A model generated the notes under the pieces. The model was not told the DNA's origin. It saw only the letters and a program-made list of their open reading frames with translations, and did no database searches. DNA of 49,869 nucleotides, taken from positions 3,022 to 52,890 of the forward strand of contig NZ_PPRL01000152.1 of NCBI RefSeq assembly GCF_002902235.1. The letters are read 5' to 3'. Shown here piece after piece: positions 19,025 through 27,334 of this stretch (positions within the stretch are counted from its first letter, which is position 1; every line of letters starts with the position of its first letter). The position numbers were made by a program, and so were the translations under genes. The stretch comes from Staphylococcus ureilyticus (lineage in GTDB: Bacteria; Bacillota; Bacilli; Staphylococcales; Staphylococcaceae).

Positions 19025-20785
19025 ATGAAATCTCAAGTATCATGGAAAGTGGGCGGACAACAAGGGGAAGGCATCGAATCAACAGGTGAAATCTTTGCCA
19101 CTGCTATGAACCGTAAAGGATACTACTTATATGGGTATCGTCATTTTTCAAGTAGAATCAAAGGCGGTCATACAAATAATAAAATTAGAGTATCAACATC
19201 ACCAGTACATGCAATTAGTGATGATTTAGATATATTAATCGCATTTGATCAAGAAACAATTGAAGTGAACCACCATGAGATGCGTAAAGACAGTGTGATT
19301 ATTGCTGATAGTAAAGCTAAACCAGAAAAACCTGAGCATTGTGACGCACAATTGGTTGCGCTACCTTTTACTGCCACTGCGAAAGAATTAGGCACTACTT
19401 TAATGAAAAATATGGTCGCGGTTGGAGCGACTTGTGCAGTAATGAACTTAGACATTTCAGATTTTGAGACACTTATCACCAATATGTTTACTAAAAAAGG
19501 TGATAAAGTTGTAGAAATGAATATTGAAGCATTGAATGAAGGTTACCGTTTAATGAACGAACAATTAAGTCATATTGATGGTGATTTTGTTTTAGAAAAA
19601 ACAGAAGGTACACCACATCTATATATGATTGGCAATGATGCGATAGGTCTAGGTGCGTTGTCAGCTGGTTCTCGATTTATGGCAGCTTATCCTATTACAC
19701 CAGCATCTGAAATCATGGAATATATGATTGAAAATTTACCCAAAGTTGGGGGGACTGTTGTACAAACTGAAGATGAAATCGCTGCGGCAAATATGGCAAT
19801 AGGCTCTAACTATGCTGGCGTACGTGCATTTACAGCGAGCGCTGGACCTGGTCTTTCACTCATGATGGAAGCAATTGGCCTTTCTGGTATGACGGAAACG
19901 CCATTTGTTGTAATTAATACACAACGCGGCGGTCCGTCCACTGGATTGCCTACCAAGCAAGAACAATCAGACCTTATGCAAATGATCTACGGTACGCATG
20001 GCGATATACCTAAAATAGTTGTAGCACCAACAGATGCTGAAGATGCATTTTACCTTACGATAGAAGCTTTTAATCTTGCTGAAATGTATCAATGCCCGGT
20101 CATTATTTTAAGTGATTTACAATTGTCATTAGGTAAACAAACTGTAGAATCATTAGATTATAATAAAATTGAAATAAACCGAGGAGAAACGATTCAATCG
20201 GATATAGAAAGAGATGAAGATGATAAAACATACTTCAAACGATATGCGTTGACTGAAAGTGGGGTCTCTCCAAGACCAATCCCTGGAGTTAAAGGGGGCA
20301 TCCACCATGTCACAGGTGTGGAACATAATGAAGAAGGTAAGACAAGTGAAGCAGCTGATAACAGACAACAGCAAATGGATAAACGGATGCGAAAAACAGA
20401 ACATCTATTGATCAATCAACCTGTAGAAAATAATGCAGTCCATGATGAAGCAGACATACTTTACTTAGGTTTCATCTCTACTAAAGGTGCGATTCAAGAA
20501 GGTAAAGAAAGGTTAGAGCAACAAGGATTGAAGGTTAATCATTTACAAATCAGACAACTACATCCTTTCCCAAGCAAAACGATACAAGAAGCGGTTGATA
20601 AAGCTTCAAAAGTTGTCGTTGTGGAACATAACTATCAAGGACAACTTTCCAATATATTAAAAATGAATGTGAACGTTGGAGATAAATTAATTAATCAAAC
20701 GAAATATGATGGTACGCCATTCTTACCAAATGAAATAGAAGCCAAAGGATTAGAAATTGCCAAAAATTTAAAGGAGTTGGTATAA
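19025..20785 (+). CDS. korA: 2-oxoacid:acceptor oxidoreductase, fused gamma-alpha subunit
   Basis: Subunit of a thiamine-diphosphate enzyme that oxidatively decarboxylates 2-oxoacids (2-oxoglutarate or pyruvate) to acyl-CoA, reducing a ferredoxin-like carrier. The N-terminal gamma domain (about 10-180, GGQQGEGIESTGEIFATAM) is fused to the alpha pyrimidine-binding domain (about 195-430; AYPITPASEIMEYM, TASAGPGLSLM, TQRGGPSTGLPTKQEQSDL), followed by the transketolase C-terminal-like domain. Length 586. ATG 19025 follows TAGGAGGC. The gene abuts korB with no spacer. Confidence 0.94.
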   Translation: MKSQVSWKVGGQQGEGIESTGEIFATAMNRKGYYLYGYRHFSSRIKGGHTNNKIRVSTSPVHAISDDLDILIAFDQETIEVNHHEMRKDSVIIADSKAKPEKPEHCDAQLVALPFTATAKELGTTLMKNMVAVGATCAVMNLDISDFETLITNMFTKKGDKVVEMNIEALNEGYRLMNEQLSHIDGDFVLEKTEGTPHLYMIGNDAIGLGALSAGSRFMAAYPITPASEIMEYMIENLPKVGGTVVQTEDEIAAANMAIGSNYAGVRAFTASAGPGLSLMMEAIGLSGMTETPFVVINTQRGGPSTGLPTKQEQSDLMQMIYGTHGDIPKIVVAPTDAEDAFYLTIEAFNLAEMYQCPVIILSDLQLSLGKQTVESLDYNKIEINRGETIQSDIERDEDDKTYFKRYALTESGVSPRPIPGVKGGIHHVTGVEHNEEGKTSEAADNRQQQMDKRMRKTEHLLINQPVENNAVHDEADILYLGFISTKGAIQEGKERLEQQGLKVNHLQIRQLHPFPSKTIQEAVDKASKVVVVEHNYQGQLSNILKMNVNVGDKLINQTKYDGTPFLPNEIEAKGLEIAKNLKELV

Positions 20786-21652
20786 GTGGCAACATTTAAA
20801 GATTTTAGAAATAATGTGAAGCCCAATTGGTGCCCAGGTTGTGGAGATTTCTCTGTTCAAGCAGCTATTCAAAAAGCAGCTGCAAATGTTGGGCTAGAAC
20901 CTGAAGAAGTTGCAATTATAACAGGTATCGGGTGTTCAGGCCGCTTATCAGGTTATGTTAATTCATACGGTGTACATGGGATCCATGGTCGTTCATTACC
21001 ATTAGCACAAGGCGTGAAAATGGCTAATAAAGACTTGACCGTAATTGCCTCTGGTGGTGATGGTGATGGGTATGCGATTGGTATGGGACATACGATCCAT
21101 GCGTTGCGTAGAAATATGAACATGACATATATAGTGATGGATAACCAAATCTATGGTTTAACTAAAGGACAAACATCACCTTCATCAGCACAAGGGTTTG
21201 TGACTAAATCTACGCCTAAAGGTAATATTGAAAAAAATGTTGCGCCATTAGAACTTGCGTTGTCTTCAGGTGCTACATTTGTTGCACAAGGTTTTTCTAG
21301 TGATATTAAAGGATTAACTAAAATGTTGGAAGATGCAATTAACCATGACGGTTTTTCATTCGTTAACGTATTCTCTCCATGTGTAACATATAATAAAGTC
21401 AACACTTATGATTGGTTTAAAGAAAATCTTACAAGTATTGATGAAATTGAAGATTTTGATGCGACCGACAAACAAAAAGCTACTCAAAAGGTTTTAGAGT
21501 ATAATTCATTACTTAAAGGCATTGTATATCAAGACACGGAAACACCTTCTTATGAATCTCAAATTGAAGAAATAGAAGGTACAGCATTAGCCAAAAAAGA
21601 TATTCACCTTGATGAACAACAATTTAAAGACTTAACAAAACAGTTTGTATAA
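20786..21652 (+). CDS. korB: 2-oxoacid:acceptor oxidoreductase beta subunit
   Basis: TPP- and iron-sulfur-binding partner of KorA. CPGCGDF near residue 17 supplies cluster cysteines, GCSGR is the expected second element, and GGDGDGYAIGMGHTIHALRRN plus MDNQIYGLTKGQTSPSS form the Mg-TPP site. A further Cys is in FSPCVTYN. Length 288 is normal. GTG 20786 directly follows the korA TAA behind AAGGAGTTGG, so the two are cotranslated. A two-tier terminator follows. Confidence 0.95.
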   Translation: MATFKDFRNNVKPNWCPGCGDFSVQAAIQKAAANVGLEPEEVAIITGIGCSGRLSGYVNSYGVHGIHGRSLPLAQGVKMANKDLTVIASGGDGDGYAIGMGHTIHALRRNMNMTYIVMDNQIYGLTKGQTSPSSAQGFVTKSTPKGNIEKNVAPLELALSSGATFVAQGFSSDIKGLTKMLEDAINHDGFSFVNVFSPCVTYNKVNTYDWFKENLTSIDEIEDFDATDKQKATQKVLEYNSLLKGIVYQDTETPSYESQIEEIEGTALAKKDIHLDEQQFKDLTKQFV

Positions 21653-21690
21653 TCGTTTATCTACTTAAATAATAATCAATAGCGTAAAAT

Positions 21691-21763
21691 AACTAGCTGA
21701 TCACAAAAGATGATTTTCATAGAAAAAATCATTGTTTTATATTTGTGAATCAGCTAGTTTTAT
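21691..21763 (+). terminator. Two-tier terminator of korAB
   Basis: Outer arms AACTAGCTGAT (21691-21701) and ATCAGCTAGTT (21749-21759), with an inner ATGATTTT/AAAATCAT stem. A T-rich tail follows. Confidence 0.75.
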
Positions 21764-21796
21764 ATTTATATACGAAAAATGGAAGGTTAGAGAGAT

Positions 21797-22417
21797 ATGG
21801 TTGATTACTTTAAAACAATGACGGAATTATTAACTTACACAAATGAAGATAAAGATTGGGAAATTCAAACGTGTGAAAGAGATTCACCAGTACTTATTAC
21901 TGCTGTCCATGGCGGTGCTATAGAAAGAGGAACTACTGAAGTTGCACAACATTTAAGTGAAACAGGTAACTATAGTTTTTATAGTTTTAAAGGTGTAAGA
22001 AAAAATAAAAACAATGAACTTCATGTAACTTCAATTCATTTTGACGAGCCAAAATTACAAAAGATTGTGACTGAACATGCTCAAGTTATATCTATACATG
22101 GTTGCATGGGTAAGAAAAATGAAGTGTATATCGGTGGTAGAGATAAATCACTGATTGCGCAAATAAAACAAACGTTAAATGAAACAGGAATCGTTACAAA
22201 GGATGCACCTTCTCATATTTCTGGTAAACAACAGGATAACTTTGTGAATTGTGGTCAAAAAGGTATGGGGGTACAGTTAGAATTGACTGTTAACTTTAGG
22301 AAGCATTGTTTTGTTAATAAAAAATTTGATTTAAAAGACCGAGAAAATCGTTCGAACTGGTCAACCTATTTAGAAGCGTTTTCAAAAGCTATGATTAAAG
22401 CAATCAATAATCAGTAA
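21797..22417 (+). CDS. Poly-gamma-glutamate hydrolase family protein (YjqB/PghP-like), copy 1
   Basis: Member of the DUF867/PF05908 zinc-hydrolase family, which includes the phage PghP enzyme that cuts poly-gamma-glutamate and Bacillus YjqB. Conserved HGGAIERGTTEVA (His and Glu likely zinc ligands), SIHGCMG (third His) and the C-terminal QLELTVNFRK are present. Length 206 is typical. There is no signal peptide, so secretion would need lysis or another route. ATG 21797 lies behind GGAAGG...GAGAG. It is a paralogue of the next gene; both have FKTMTEL/FKSMTEL openings and the same motif order. Older labels call the family 'phage-related replication protein', which is misleading. Substrate here is inferred from the family only. 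Confidence 0.85.
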   Translation: MVDYFKTMTELLTYTNEDKDWEIQTCERDSPVLITAVHGGAIERGTTEVAQHLSETGNYSFYSFKGVRKNKNNELHVTSIHFDEPKLQKIVTEHAQVISIHGCMGKKNEVYIGGRDKSLIAQIKQTLNETGIVTKDAPSHISGKQQDNFVNCGQKGMGVQLELTVNFRKHCFVNKKFDLKDRENRSNWSTYLEAFSKAMIKAINNQ

Positions 22418-22536
22418 TAGTTAACTGTAAAAATTGAGTTAATAAATTATCAAAAACTTAACAGTGATTTAAAATAATGGACGCTAAAATGTGGTATACA
22501 AAAAGTGTACATATAAAAAATTGAGGGGGATAATCA

Positions 22537-23160
22537 ATGGCTGATCAATTTAAATCTATGACGGAATTAATGCAGCTAACAGAGGAAAATACGGATTGGA
22601 TTATTAATTCAATTGACCGAAATAGCAACGTTATCATAACTGCAATTCATGGCGGAGCAATAGAACCTGCTACTACCGAATTGGCGGAATTAACAGCTGA
22701 AAAAGGTGGTTTTGACTACTTTACGTTTAAAGCAATTAGAACAAAAGGTAATGCAGAATTACATGTGACGTCCAGAAATTATGATGAACCTAAATTAATG
22801 AAAATGATTGCAAATAATCAATATGCCATCGCGATACATGGTTGTAAAGGTGAAGATGAAATTGTCTATATGGGTGGTAAGGATGAGCAATTAATGGATG
22901 AGATGACGGCAGAATTTGAAAAATTAGGGATAATAGTCAGACAAGCCCCATCACATATGTCTGGTGCGCATGATGACAATATTATAAATTGCTGTAAAAC
23001 TGAGAAAGGTGTCCAACTCGAGTTAACCTCAGGAATAAGAAAGAAATTGTTTGAAAATGAACGTTATAATAAAAAAAGTAGAGAGAACAGTAGTAACTGG
23101 GCTCAGTTTATGTATGATTTTGCAGATGCAATTATTAATGCTACTAAAAATTTAGTGTAA
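22537..23160 (+). CDS. Poly-gamma-glutamate hydrolase family protein (YjqB/PghP-like), copy 2
   Basis: Tandem paralogue of the preceding gene, 207 residues. Zinc-site motifs HGGAIEPATTELA, AIHGCKGEDEIVYMGGKD, QAPSHMSGAHDDNIINCC and QLELTSGIRKKLF are all present, so both copies look intact. The two proteins are similar along their full length (roughly half the positions by eye) but differ in charge pattern, so the duplication is not recent. ATG 22537 follows TTGAGGGGGAT. The 119-bp gap between the copies leaves room for a separate promoter, but none is clear-cut. No poly-glutamate synthesis (cap) genes are visible in the window. Confidence 0.85.
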   Translation: MADQFKSMTELMQLTEENTDWIINSIDRNSNVIITAIHGGAIEPATTELAELTAEKGGFDYFTFKAIRTKGNAELHVTSRNYDEPKLMKMIANNQYAIAIHGCKGEDEIVYMGGKDEQLMDEMTAEFEKLGIIVRQAPSHMSGAHDDNIINCCKTEKGVQLELTSGIRKKLFENERYNKKSRENSSNWAQFMYDFADAIINATKNLV

Positions 23161-23162
23161 TA

Positions 23163-23191
23163 TTGAAAAAGAAAAACAAATAAGTTATTAT
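23163..23191 (+). promoter_or_regulatory. Promoter of the rrf2 gene
   Basis: TTGAAA (23163-23168), 17-bp spacer, TATTAT (23186-23191). The -10 element lies inside the inverted repeat at 23186-23212. Confidence 0.7.
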
Positions 23192-23212
23192 AGATTTATT
23201 ATATCTATAATA
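23186..23212. promoter_or_regulatory. Predicted Rrf2 operator O1
   Basis: Perfect inverted repeat TATTATAGAT (23186-23195), 7-nt spacer, ATCTATAATA (23203-23212). It covers the -10 box of the rrf2 promoter, the position expected for autorepression. A related site with the same spacer lies before the neighbouring reductase gene. Confidence 0.7.
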
Positions 23213-23228
23213 GGAAGATGATAAATTT

Positions 23229-23627
23229 ATGAAATTTTCAAAAGCGACTGATTATGCTTTACATGCACTGTTATTTATGATTAATAATCAAGGTGATCAA
23301 AAAAAGATTCCTGTACAAGACTTAGCATCAGTTTTAGGTGTTTCTACAACTTATTTATCAAAAGTAATGACACGTTTAGTTAAGCGTAATATCATTTCTG
23401 CTAGTAGTGGTGCTAAAGGCGGATATCAATTAAAGAATGGATGGGATTCAGTATCTATCTATGAAGTCATTGTTACGATAGATGGGGAGCAAAGTTTATT
23501 AGAAGACACTTTTAATCATGATGAAGGCTGTCCTATCAAAGCTATAATGGAAGATGCTGAAACAACTTTGGTAACAACTTTGAAGCAAAAGAAACTATCG
23601 AGTCTGCTAAAACCTGTAGTTAAATAA
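23229..23627 (+). CDS. Rrf2-family transcriptional regulator (YwnA-like)
   Basis: Rrf2 proteins are dimeric winged-helix repressors, often sensing redox state, iron-sulfur clusters or thiols. The N-terminus MKFSKATDYALHALLFM and helix-turn-helix VSTTYLSKVMTRLVKRNIISASSGAKGGYQL are characteristic. The sensor region keeps a single cysteine (DEGCPIKAIM, about residue 97) in place of the three-Cys cluster of IscR, which suggests thiol-based rather than Fe-S sensing. Length 132. ATG 23229 has AGGAAG upstream. The operator at its own promoter and a matching site before the adjacent CPWC reductase indicate autoregulation plus control of that enzyme. Confidence 0.9.
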   Translation: MKFSKATDYALHALLFMINNQGDQKKIPVQDLASVLGVSTTYLSKVMTRLVKRNIISASSGAKGGYQLKNGWDSVSIYEVIVTIDGEQSLLEDTFNHDEGCPIKAIMEDAETTLVTTLKQKKLSSLLKPVVK

Positions 23628-23634
23628 TTTTATA

Positions 23635-23677
23635 GTATAGAAATAGCAAAGCATAAACTATTTCTATACACTTTTTT
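23635..23677 (+). terminator. Terminator between rrf2 and the reductase gene
   Basis: Perfect 12-bp stem GTATAGAAATAG (23635-23646) with CTATTTCTATAC (23658-23669), followed by six T at 23672-23677. The reductase gene must then use read-through or its own promoter. Confidence 0.85.
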
Positions 23678-23681
23678 AAAA

Positions 23682-23710
23682 CTATTATAGATATTAAAAG
23701 TCTTTAATAG
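23682..23710. promoter_or_regulatory. Predicted Rrf2 operator O2
   Basis: CTATTATAGAT (23682-23692), 7-nt spacer, GTCTTTAATAG (23700-23710): 9 of 11 positions pair. The left arm repeats the O1 arm exactly and the spacer length is identical. It lies about 25 bp before the reductase start. Confidence 0.6.
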
Positions 23711-23735
23711 ACGTGTAAATAAAAGGAGTGGAATG

Positions 23736-24635
23736 ATGGAATATGAAGTAATTGTCATAGGCGGTGGCCCAGCAGGTATGAGCGCTGCCTTGAATTTTGG
23801 TAGAGGAATGATGCATACATTAGTCATTGATGAAGATAAACCACGAAATAAAGTTACTCAATTATCACATGGTTATTTAACGCAAGATGGTATTTCTCCA
23901 CAAAAATTTAAACAACAAGCTATAGAAGATGTATCCAAATACAAAGATGTATCCATAGTGAATGCAAGGGTCGTAGATATTATACAAATTGAATCCGGAT
24001 TTAAAGTATCAACAGCATCAAAATCCTATACAGCCAAGCAAATACTTGTTGCTACAGGTGTTAGAGAACATTTACCTAAAATAAATAATATTGAATCCTT
24101 TTACGGTAAAACGGTATTTTATTGTCCTTGGTGTGATGGCTTTGAAATGAAACATACTCAATTAGGCGTATTTTACTCTGATAAAGATGTAATACACATT
24201 GTTAAATTATTGAGAAATTTTTCGAAAAAAATCACTGTATTTACTAATGGTATTGAAACGTTAGAGCCAGAGGCAATTAAATTTTTAGAACAACACCATA
24301 TTGAGGTCTGTTCAACAACGATCAAAAAACTATTAGGAGATCAGGGACAATTAAAAGGAGTCGAATTAGAAGATGGTAGTGTCATAAAAATAGAAGGTGC
24401 ATTTACACAAATGGGATGGGATACCGAATTCAATTTCCTAAATAATATATTGTTAGAACGTGATGAACAGGGCAAAATCAAATCATCACCATATGGAGAA
24501 ACAAATATTAATGGATTATATGTAACTGGAGAGACTAAGGACAATTTTCCTAGCCAATTAATCGATGCGGCTTCAAATGGTGGTAACGTTGCTAAAAATA
24601 TGATGATGTCACTTATAAACGAAACCTATCAATAA
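23736..24635 (+). CDS. Thioredoxin-reductase-like FAD/NAD(P) oxidoreductase with CPWC motif
   Basis: Low-molecular-weight thioredoxin reductase fold, about 299 residues: FAD motif VIGGGPAGMSAALNFGRG at the N-terminus, the ATGVREHLP segment, a redox pair CPWCDGFE (about residues 132-139), and the C-terminal GLYVTGETKDNFPSQLIDAASNGG FAD segment. True TrxB has CATC; a CPxC pair is seen in relatives acting on small disulfides or dithiols, so thioredoxin may not be the substrate. The NAD(P) motif region is altered (LGVFYSDKD replaces a clear GxGxxA), so the electron donor is uncertain and it might be an oxidase. ATG 23736 is preferred over the adjacent ATG 23733 because AGGAG then has 7-nt spacing. 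Probably controlled by the upstream Rrf2 protein. Confidence 0.85.
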   Translation: MEYEVIVIGGGPAGMSAALNFGRGMMHTLVIDEDKPRNKVTQLSHGYLTQDGISPQKFKQQAIEDVSKYKDVSIVNARVVDIIQIESGFKVSTASKSYTAKQILVATGVREHLPKINNIESFYGKTVFYCPWCDGFEMKHTQLGVFYSDKDVIHIVKLLRNFSKKITVFTNGIETLEPEAIKFLEQHHIEVCSTTIKKLLGDQGQLKGVELEDGSVIKIEGAFTQMGWDTEFNFLNNILLERDEQGKIKSSPYGETNINGLYVTGETKDNFPSQLIDAASNGGNVAKNMMMSLINETYQ

Positions 24636-24718
24636 ATAAACAAAGCTTTCGATTTCTATACCTTAAGTTAATGTTTTGGTAAACTGAAGGTAAGTAAAAT
24701 TTAAGGGGTTGAACAAGT

Positions 24719-25015
24719 ATGAATGATACTTTAATGAGTGTACAAATTATTCCTAAAACTGCTAATGGTGAAGATGTTATACCTTACGTAGATGAAGCAA
24801 TTCAAGTGATCGATGATTCTGGTTTGGATTATCGCGTTGGACCTTTAGAAACAACTGTACAAGGTGAGATGAATGAATGTTTAATATTAATCCAAAAGCT
24901 TAATGAGCGAATGGTAGAACTAGAAATACCAAGTACTATCAGTCAAGTGAAATTTTATCATGTTCCAGAAGGTATAACGATTGAAACTTTAACTGGAAAA
25001 TATGATGAAATCTAA
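24719..25015 (+). CDS. MTH1187/YkoF-family thiamine-binding protein (DUF77)
   Basis: 98-residue ferredoxin-like-fold protein of the MTH1187 family. The family pattern is visible: MSVQIIPKTANGEDVIPYVDEAIQVIDDSGLDYRVGPLETTVQGE and VKFYHVPEG. Members bind thiamine or its pyrimidine moiety and probably act as soluble carriers or sensors. ATG 24719 has TTAAGGGG upstream. A predicted thiazole transporter component (ThiW) is encoded 2.3 kb downstream, fitting a thiamine-salvage theme, although miaB and ricA lie between. Confidence 0.88.
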   Translation: MNDTLMSVQIIPKTANGEDVIPYVDEAIQVIDDSGLDYRVGPLETTVQGEMNECLILIQKLNERMVELEIPSTISQVKFYHVPEGITIETLTGKYDEI

Positions 25016-25079
25016 GTAGTTTTCTTGATAGTAAGGTATTGCATTATGATATTGTAAAATTAAAATTAAAGTCGTAACT

Positions 25080-25137
25080 ATAAGGTACATCGTTTATTTA
25101 ATAAATGTTATTAAATGATACGTAAGTGCCTTATTTT
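25080..25137 (+). terminator. Terminator of the MTH1187-family gene
   Basis: Outer arms ATAAGGTAC (25080-25088) and GTGCCTTAT near 25126-25134, with further A/T pairing inside (ATCGTTTATTTAA with TTAAATGAT), followed by TTTTTG. Confidence 0.7.
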
Positions 25138-25249
25138 TGTATCATTATTTTATTAAAAATGTTTGTTATTGGACAAAGTATATTTAATCAAGATGGTTTT
25201 TATTGTAAAATGTACTTTTGAAATCAACATTCATTATTGTAGATGACTT

Positions 25250-25278
25250 TTGCACTTTATTGCTAAATTTAATATAAT
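25250..25278 (+). promoter_or_regulatory. Predicted promoter of miaB-ricA
   Basis: TTGCAC (25250-25255), 17-bp spacer, TATAAT (25273-25278). This gives a leader of about 115 nt before GTG 25400. I see no known riboswitch in that leader. Confidence 0.6.
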
Positions 25279-25399
25279 GAAATAATGATTATAGATAAAG
25301 TTATAGAACTTTGAACGACTCGATTGTAAAACAGCGAGATAAGATCTATTTTAATGCGTTTGTTCATAGTTTTTATGATATAGAAAGGGTTTTGTTAGC

Positions 25400-26941
25400 G
25401 TGAATGAAGAACAAAGAAAGCAAACTTCTATAGATGTTTTGGCCGAGCGCGATAAGAAGACAAAAGATTATAGTAAGTATTTTGAGCATGTATACCAACC
25501 ACCAAGTTTAAAAGAAGCACGTAAACGTGGTAAAGAAAAAGTACATTATAACCGTGATTTTCAAATCGATGAAAAATATCGTGGTATGGGTAAAGGTAAA
25601 ACATTTTTAATAAAAACATATGGTTGCCAAATGAATGCACATGATACAGAAGTAATGGCAGGTATTTTAAGTGCTTTAGGTTATCAGCCAACAGAAGAAA
25701 TCGATGAAGCGGATGTTATTTTAATTAACACTTGTGCAATTCGTGAAAATGCAGAGAATAAAGTGTTTAGCGAGATTGGCAATTTAAAACACTTGAAAAA
25801 AGAAAAACCTGAAACAGTTATTGGTGTTTGCGGTTGTATGTCTCAAGAAGAATCAGTCGTGAATAAAATATTAAAATCATATCAAAATGTGGATATGATT
25901 TTTGGTACGCATAATATACACAGACTGCCTGAAATACTCGAAGAAGCTTATCTCTCAAAAGCAATGGTGGTAGAAGTTTGGTCTAAAGAAGGCGATGTAA
26001 TTGAAAATTTACCTAAAGTCAGAAAAGGTAATATAAAAGCATGGGTTAATATCATGTATGGCTGTGACAAATTCTGTACATACTGTATTGTGCCATTTAC
26101 ACGAGGTAAAGAGCGTAGTAGAAGACCACAAGATATTATAGACGAAGTTAGAGATTTAGCTCGTCAAGGATATCAAGAAGTTACACTATTAGGTCAAAAT
26201 GTTAATTCATACGGTAAGGATATTGATGGATTAGAATATGGACTTGGCGACTTGCTAGAAGATATTTCGAAAATAGATATTCCTAGAGTACGTTTCACTA
26301 CGAGTCACCCATGGGATTTCACCGATCGTATGATAGAAGTGATTGCTAACGGTGGAAACATCGTTCCACATGTGCATTTGCCCGTACAATCAGGAAATAA
26401 TGCTGTTCTTAAAATTATGGGACGTAAATATACTAGAGAAAGCTATCTAGATTTAGTCAATCGTATTAAGTCAAAAATACCTGATGTTGCTTTAACAACA
26501 GATATTATTGTAGGCTATCCAAATGAAACAGCAGAACAATTTGAAGAAACATTGACTTTATATGATGAAGTAGCATTTGAACATGCATATACGTATATTT
26601 ATTCTCAAAGAGATGGCACGCCAGCAGCTAAAATGAAAGATAATGTACCATTAGAGGAAAAAAAGTCAAGATTACAACAGTTAAATAAAAAAGTAGCCTA
26701 TTATTCTGAACAAGCTATGGCACAATATGAAGGCCAAACAGTACAAGTTCTTTGTGAAGGTGCTAGTAAGAAAGATGATACTGTACTTGCAGGTTATACG
26801 AATAAAAATAAACTAGTTAATTTTAAAGCACCTAAAGAAATGATTGGAAAGATTGTTGATGTAAAAGTTGATGAAGCTAAACAGTTTTCATTGAATGGTA
26901 CGTTTTTAGGCGTTAGTGAAAAAGCAGTGGTGACACAATAA
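25400..26941 (+). CDS. miaB: tRNA-2-methylthio-N6-dimethylallyladenosine synthase MiaB
   Basis: Radical-SAM methylthiotransferase adding the ms2 group to i6A37 of tRNAs reading UNN codons; it acts after MiaA, which is encoded at 40264. The N-terminal UPF0004 domain contributes three cluster cysteines ([19 protein letters not shown]). The radical SAM motif is CDKFCTYC (about 221-228), and a C-terminal TRAM domain begins near 440. Length 513, including a staphylococcal-type N-terminal extension. GTG 25400 follows GAAAGGG. Its stop overlaps the ricA start by one base (TAATG). Confidence 0.97.
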   Translation: MNEEQRKQTSIDVLAERDKKTKDYSKYFEHVYQPPSLKEARKRGKEKVHYNRDFQIDEKYRGMGKGKTFLIKTYGCQMNAHDTEVMAGILSALGYQPTEEIDEADVILINTCAIRENAENKVFSEIGNLKHLKKEKPETVIGVCGCMSQEESVVNKILKSYQNVDMIFGTHNIHRLPEILEEAYLSKAMVVEVWSKEGDVIENLPKVRKGNIKAWVNIMYGCDKFCTYCIVPFTRGKERSRRPQDIIDEVRDLARQGYQEVTLLGQNVNSYGKDIDGLEYGLGDLLEDISKIDIPRVRFTTSHPWDFTDRMIEVIANGGNIVPHVHLPVQSGNNAVLKIMGRKYTRESYLDLVNRIKSKIPDVALTTDIIVGYPNETAEQFEETLTLYDEVAFEHAYTYIYSQRDGTPAAKMKDNVPLEEKKSRLQQLNKKVAYYSEQAMAQYEGQTVQVLCEGASKKDDTVLAGYTNKNKLVNFKAPKEMIGKIVDVKVDEAKQFSLNGTFLGVSEKAVVTQ

Positions 26942-27300
26942 TGTATGAAAAAGATGAAATATTGGCAGAGGCAGATAAACTCAGGCAACGTATTCAATCA
27001 TTAGACACTGTTAAAGAATATCAAGCGATTGAACAGCAAATTCATCAAAATAAAAATATTGAAACACGTATGAAAGACTTGAAAAAAACGCAGAAACAGT
27101 CTGTTAATTTACAAAATTATGGTAAACAGCAGGCACTGCGTCAGTCTGAAGATAAAATTCAAGATATCGAGCAAAACCTCAATATTATACCTATTGTTGA
27201 AGAATTTAGAGAATCACAAGCAGAGGCAAATGACTTATTGCAAATGATGATTAGTACGATGTCAAACCGTTTAAATGAAATTCAACAAGATAAAGATTAA
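26941..27300 (+). CDS. ricA: RicA/YmcA, RNA-processing complex subunit (YlbF/YmcA family)
   Basis: 119-residue all-helical protein of the Com_YlbF family. With RicF (YlbF) and RicT (YaaT) it forms the Y-complex that steers RNase Y towards maturation of polycistronic mRNAs; rny itself is in this window. The helical motif VKEYQAIEQQIHQNKNIETRMKDLKKTQKQSVN is diagnostic. Its ATG overlaps the miaB stop by one base, the same pairing as in Bacillus. Confidence 0.92.
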   Translation: MYEKDEILAEADKLRQRIQSLDTVKEYQAIEQQIHQNKNIETRMKDLKKTQKQSVNLQNYGKQQALRQSEDKIQDIEQNLNIIPIVEEFRESQAEANDLLQMMISTMSNRLNEIQQDKD

Positions 27301-27334
27301 TGCATAATCCATATGTAGAAAGGAAATGAGCAAT

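Noticed and set aside
20153-20415. Antisense open frames within korA
   Set aside because: Two overlapping frames of odd composition lie opposite a conserved linker region of korA; neither has a start context.
21797-23160. Possible prophage or 'phage-related replication protein' genes
   Set aside because: The family's old name is misleading. The proteins have zinc-hydrolase motifs, and no integrase, capsid, terminase or attachment-site repeats are nearby.
25281-25305. Third Rrf2-type half-site (ATTATAGAT) before miaB
   Set aside because: Only one arm is present; no matching right arm lies at the 7-nt spacing.
27301-27334. TPP riboswitch upstream of thiW
   Set aside because: Only about 34 bp separate ricA and thiW, and neither that gap nor the miaB leader shows the CUGAGA-type conserved elements.
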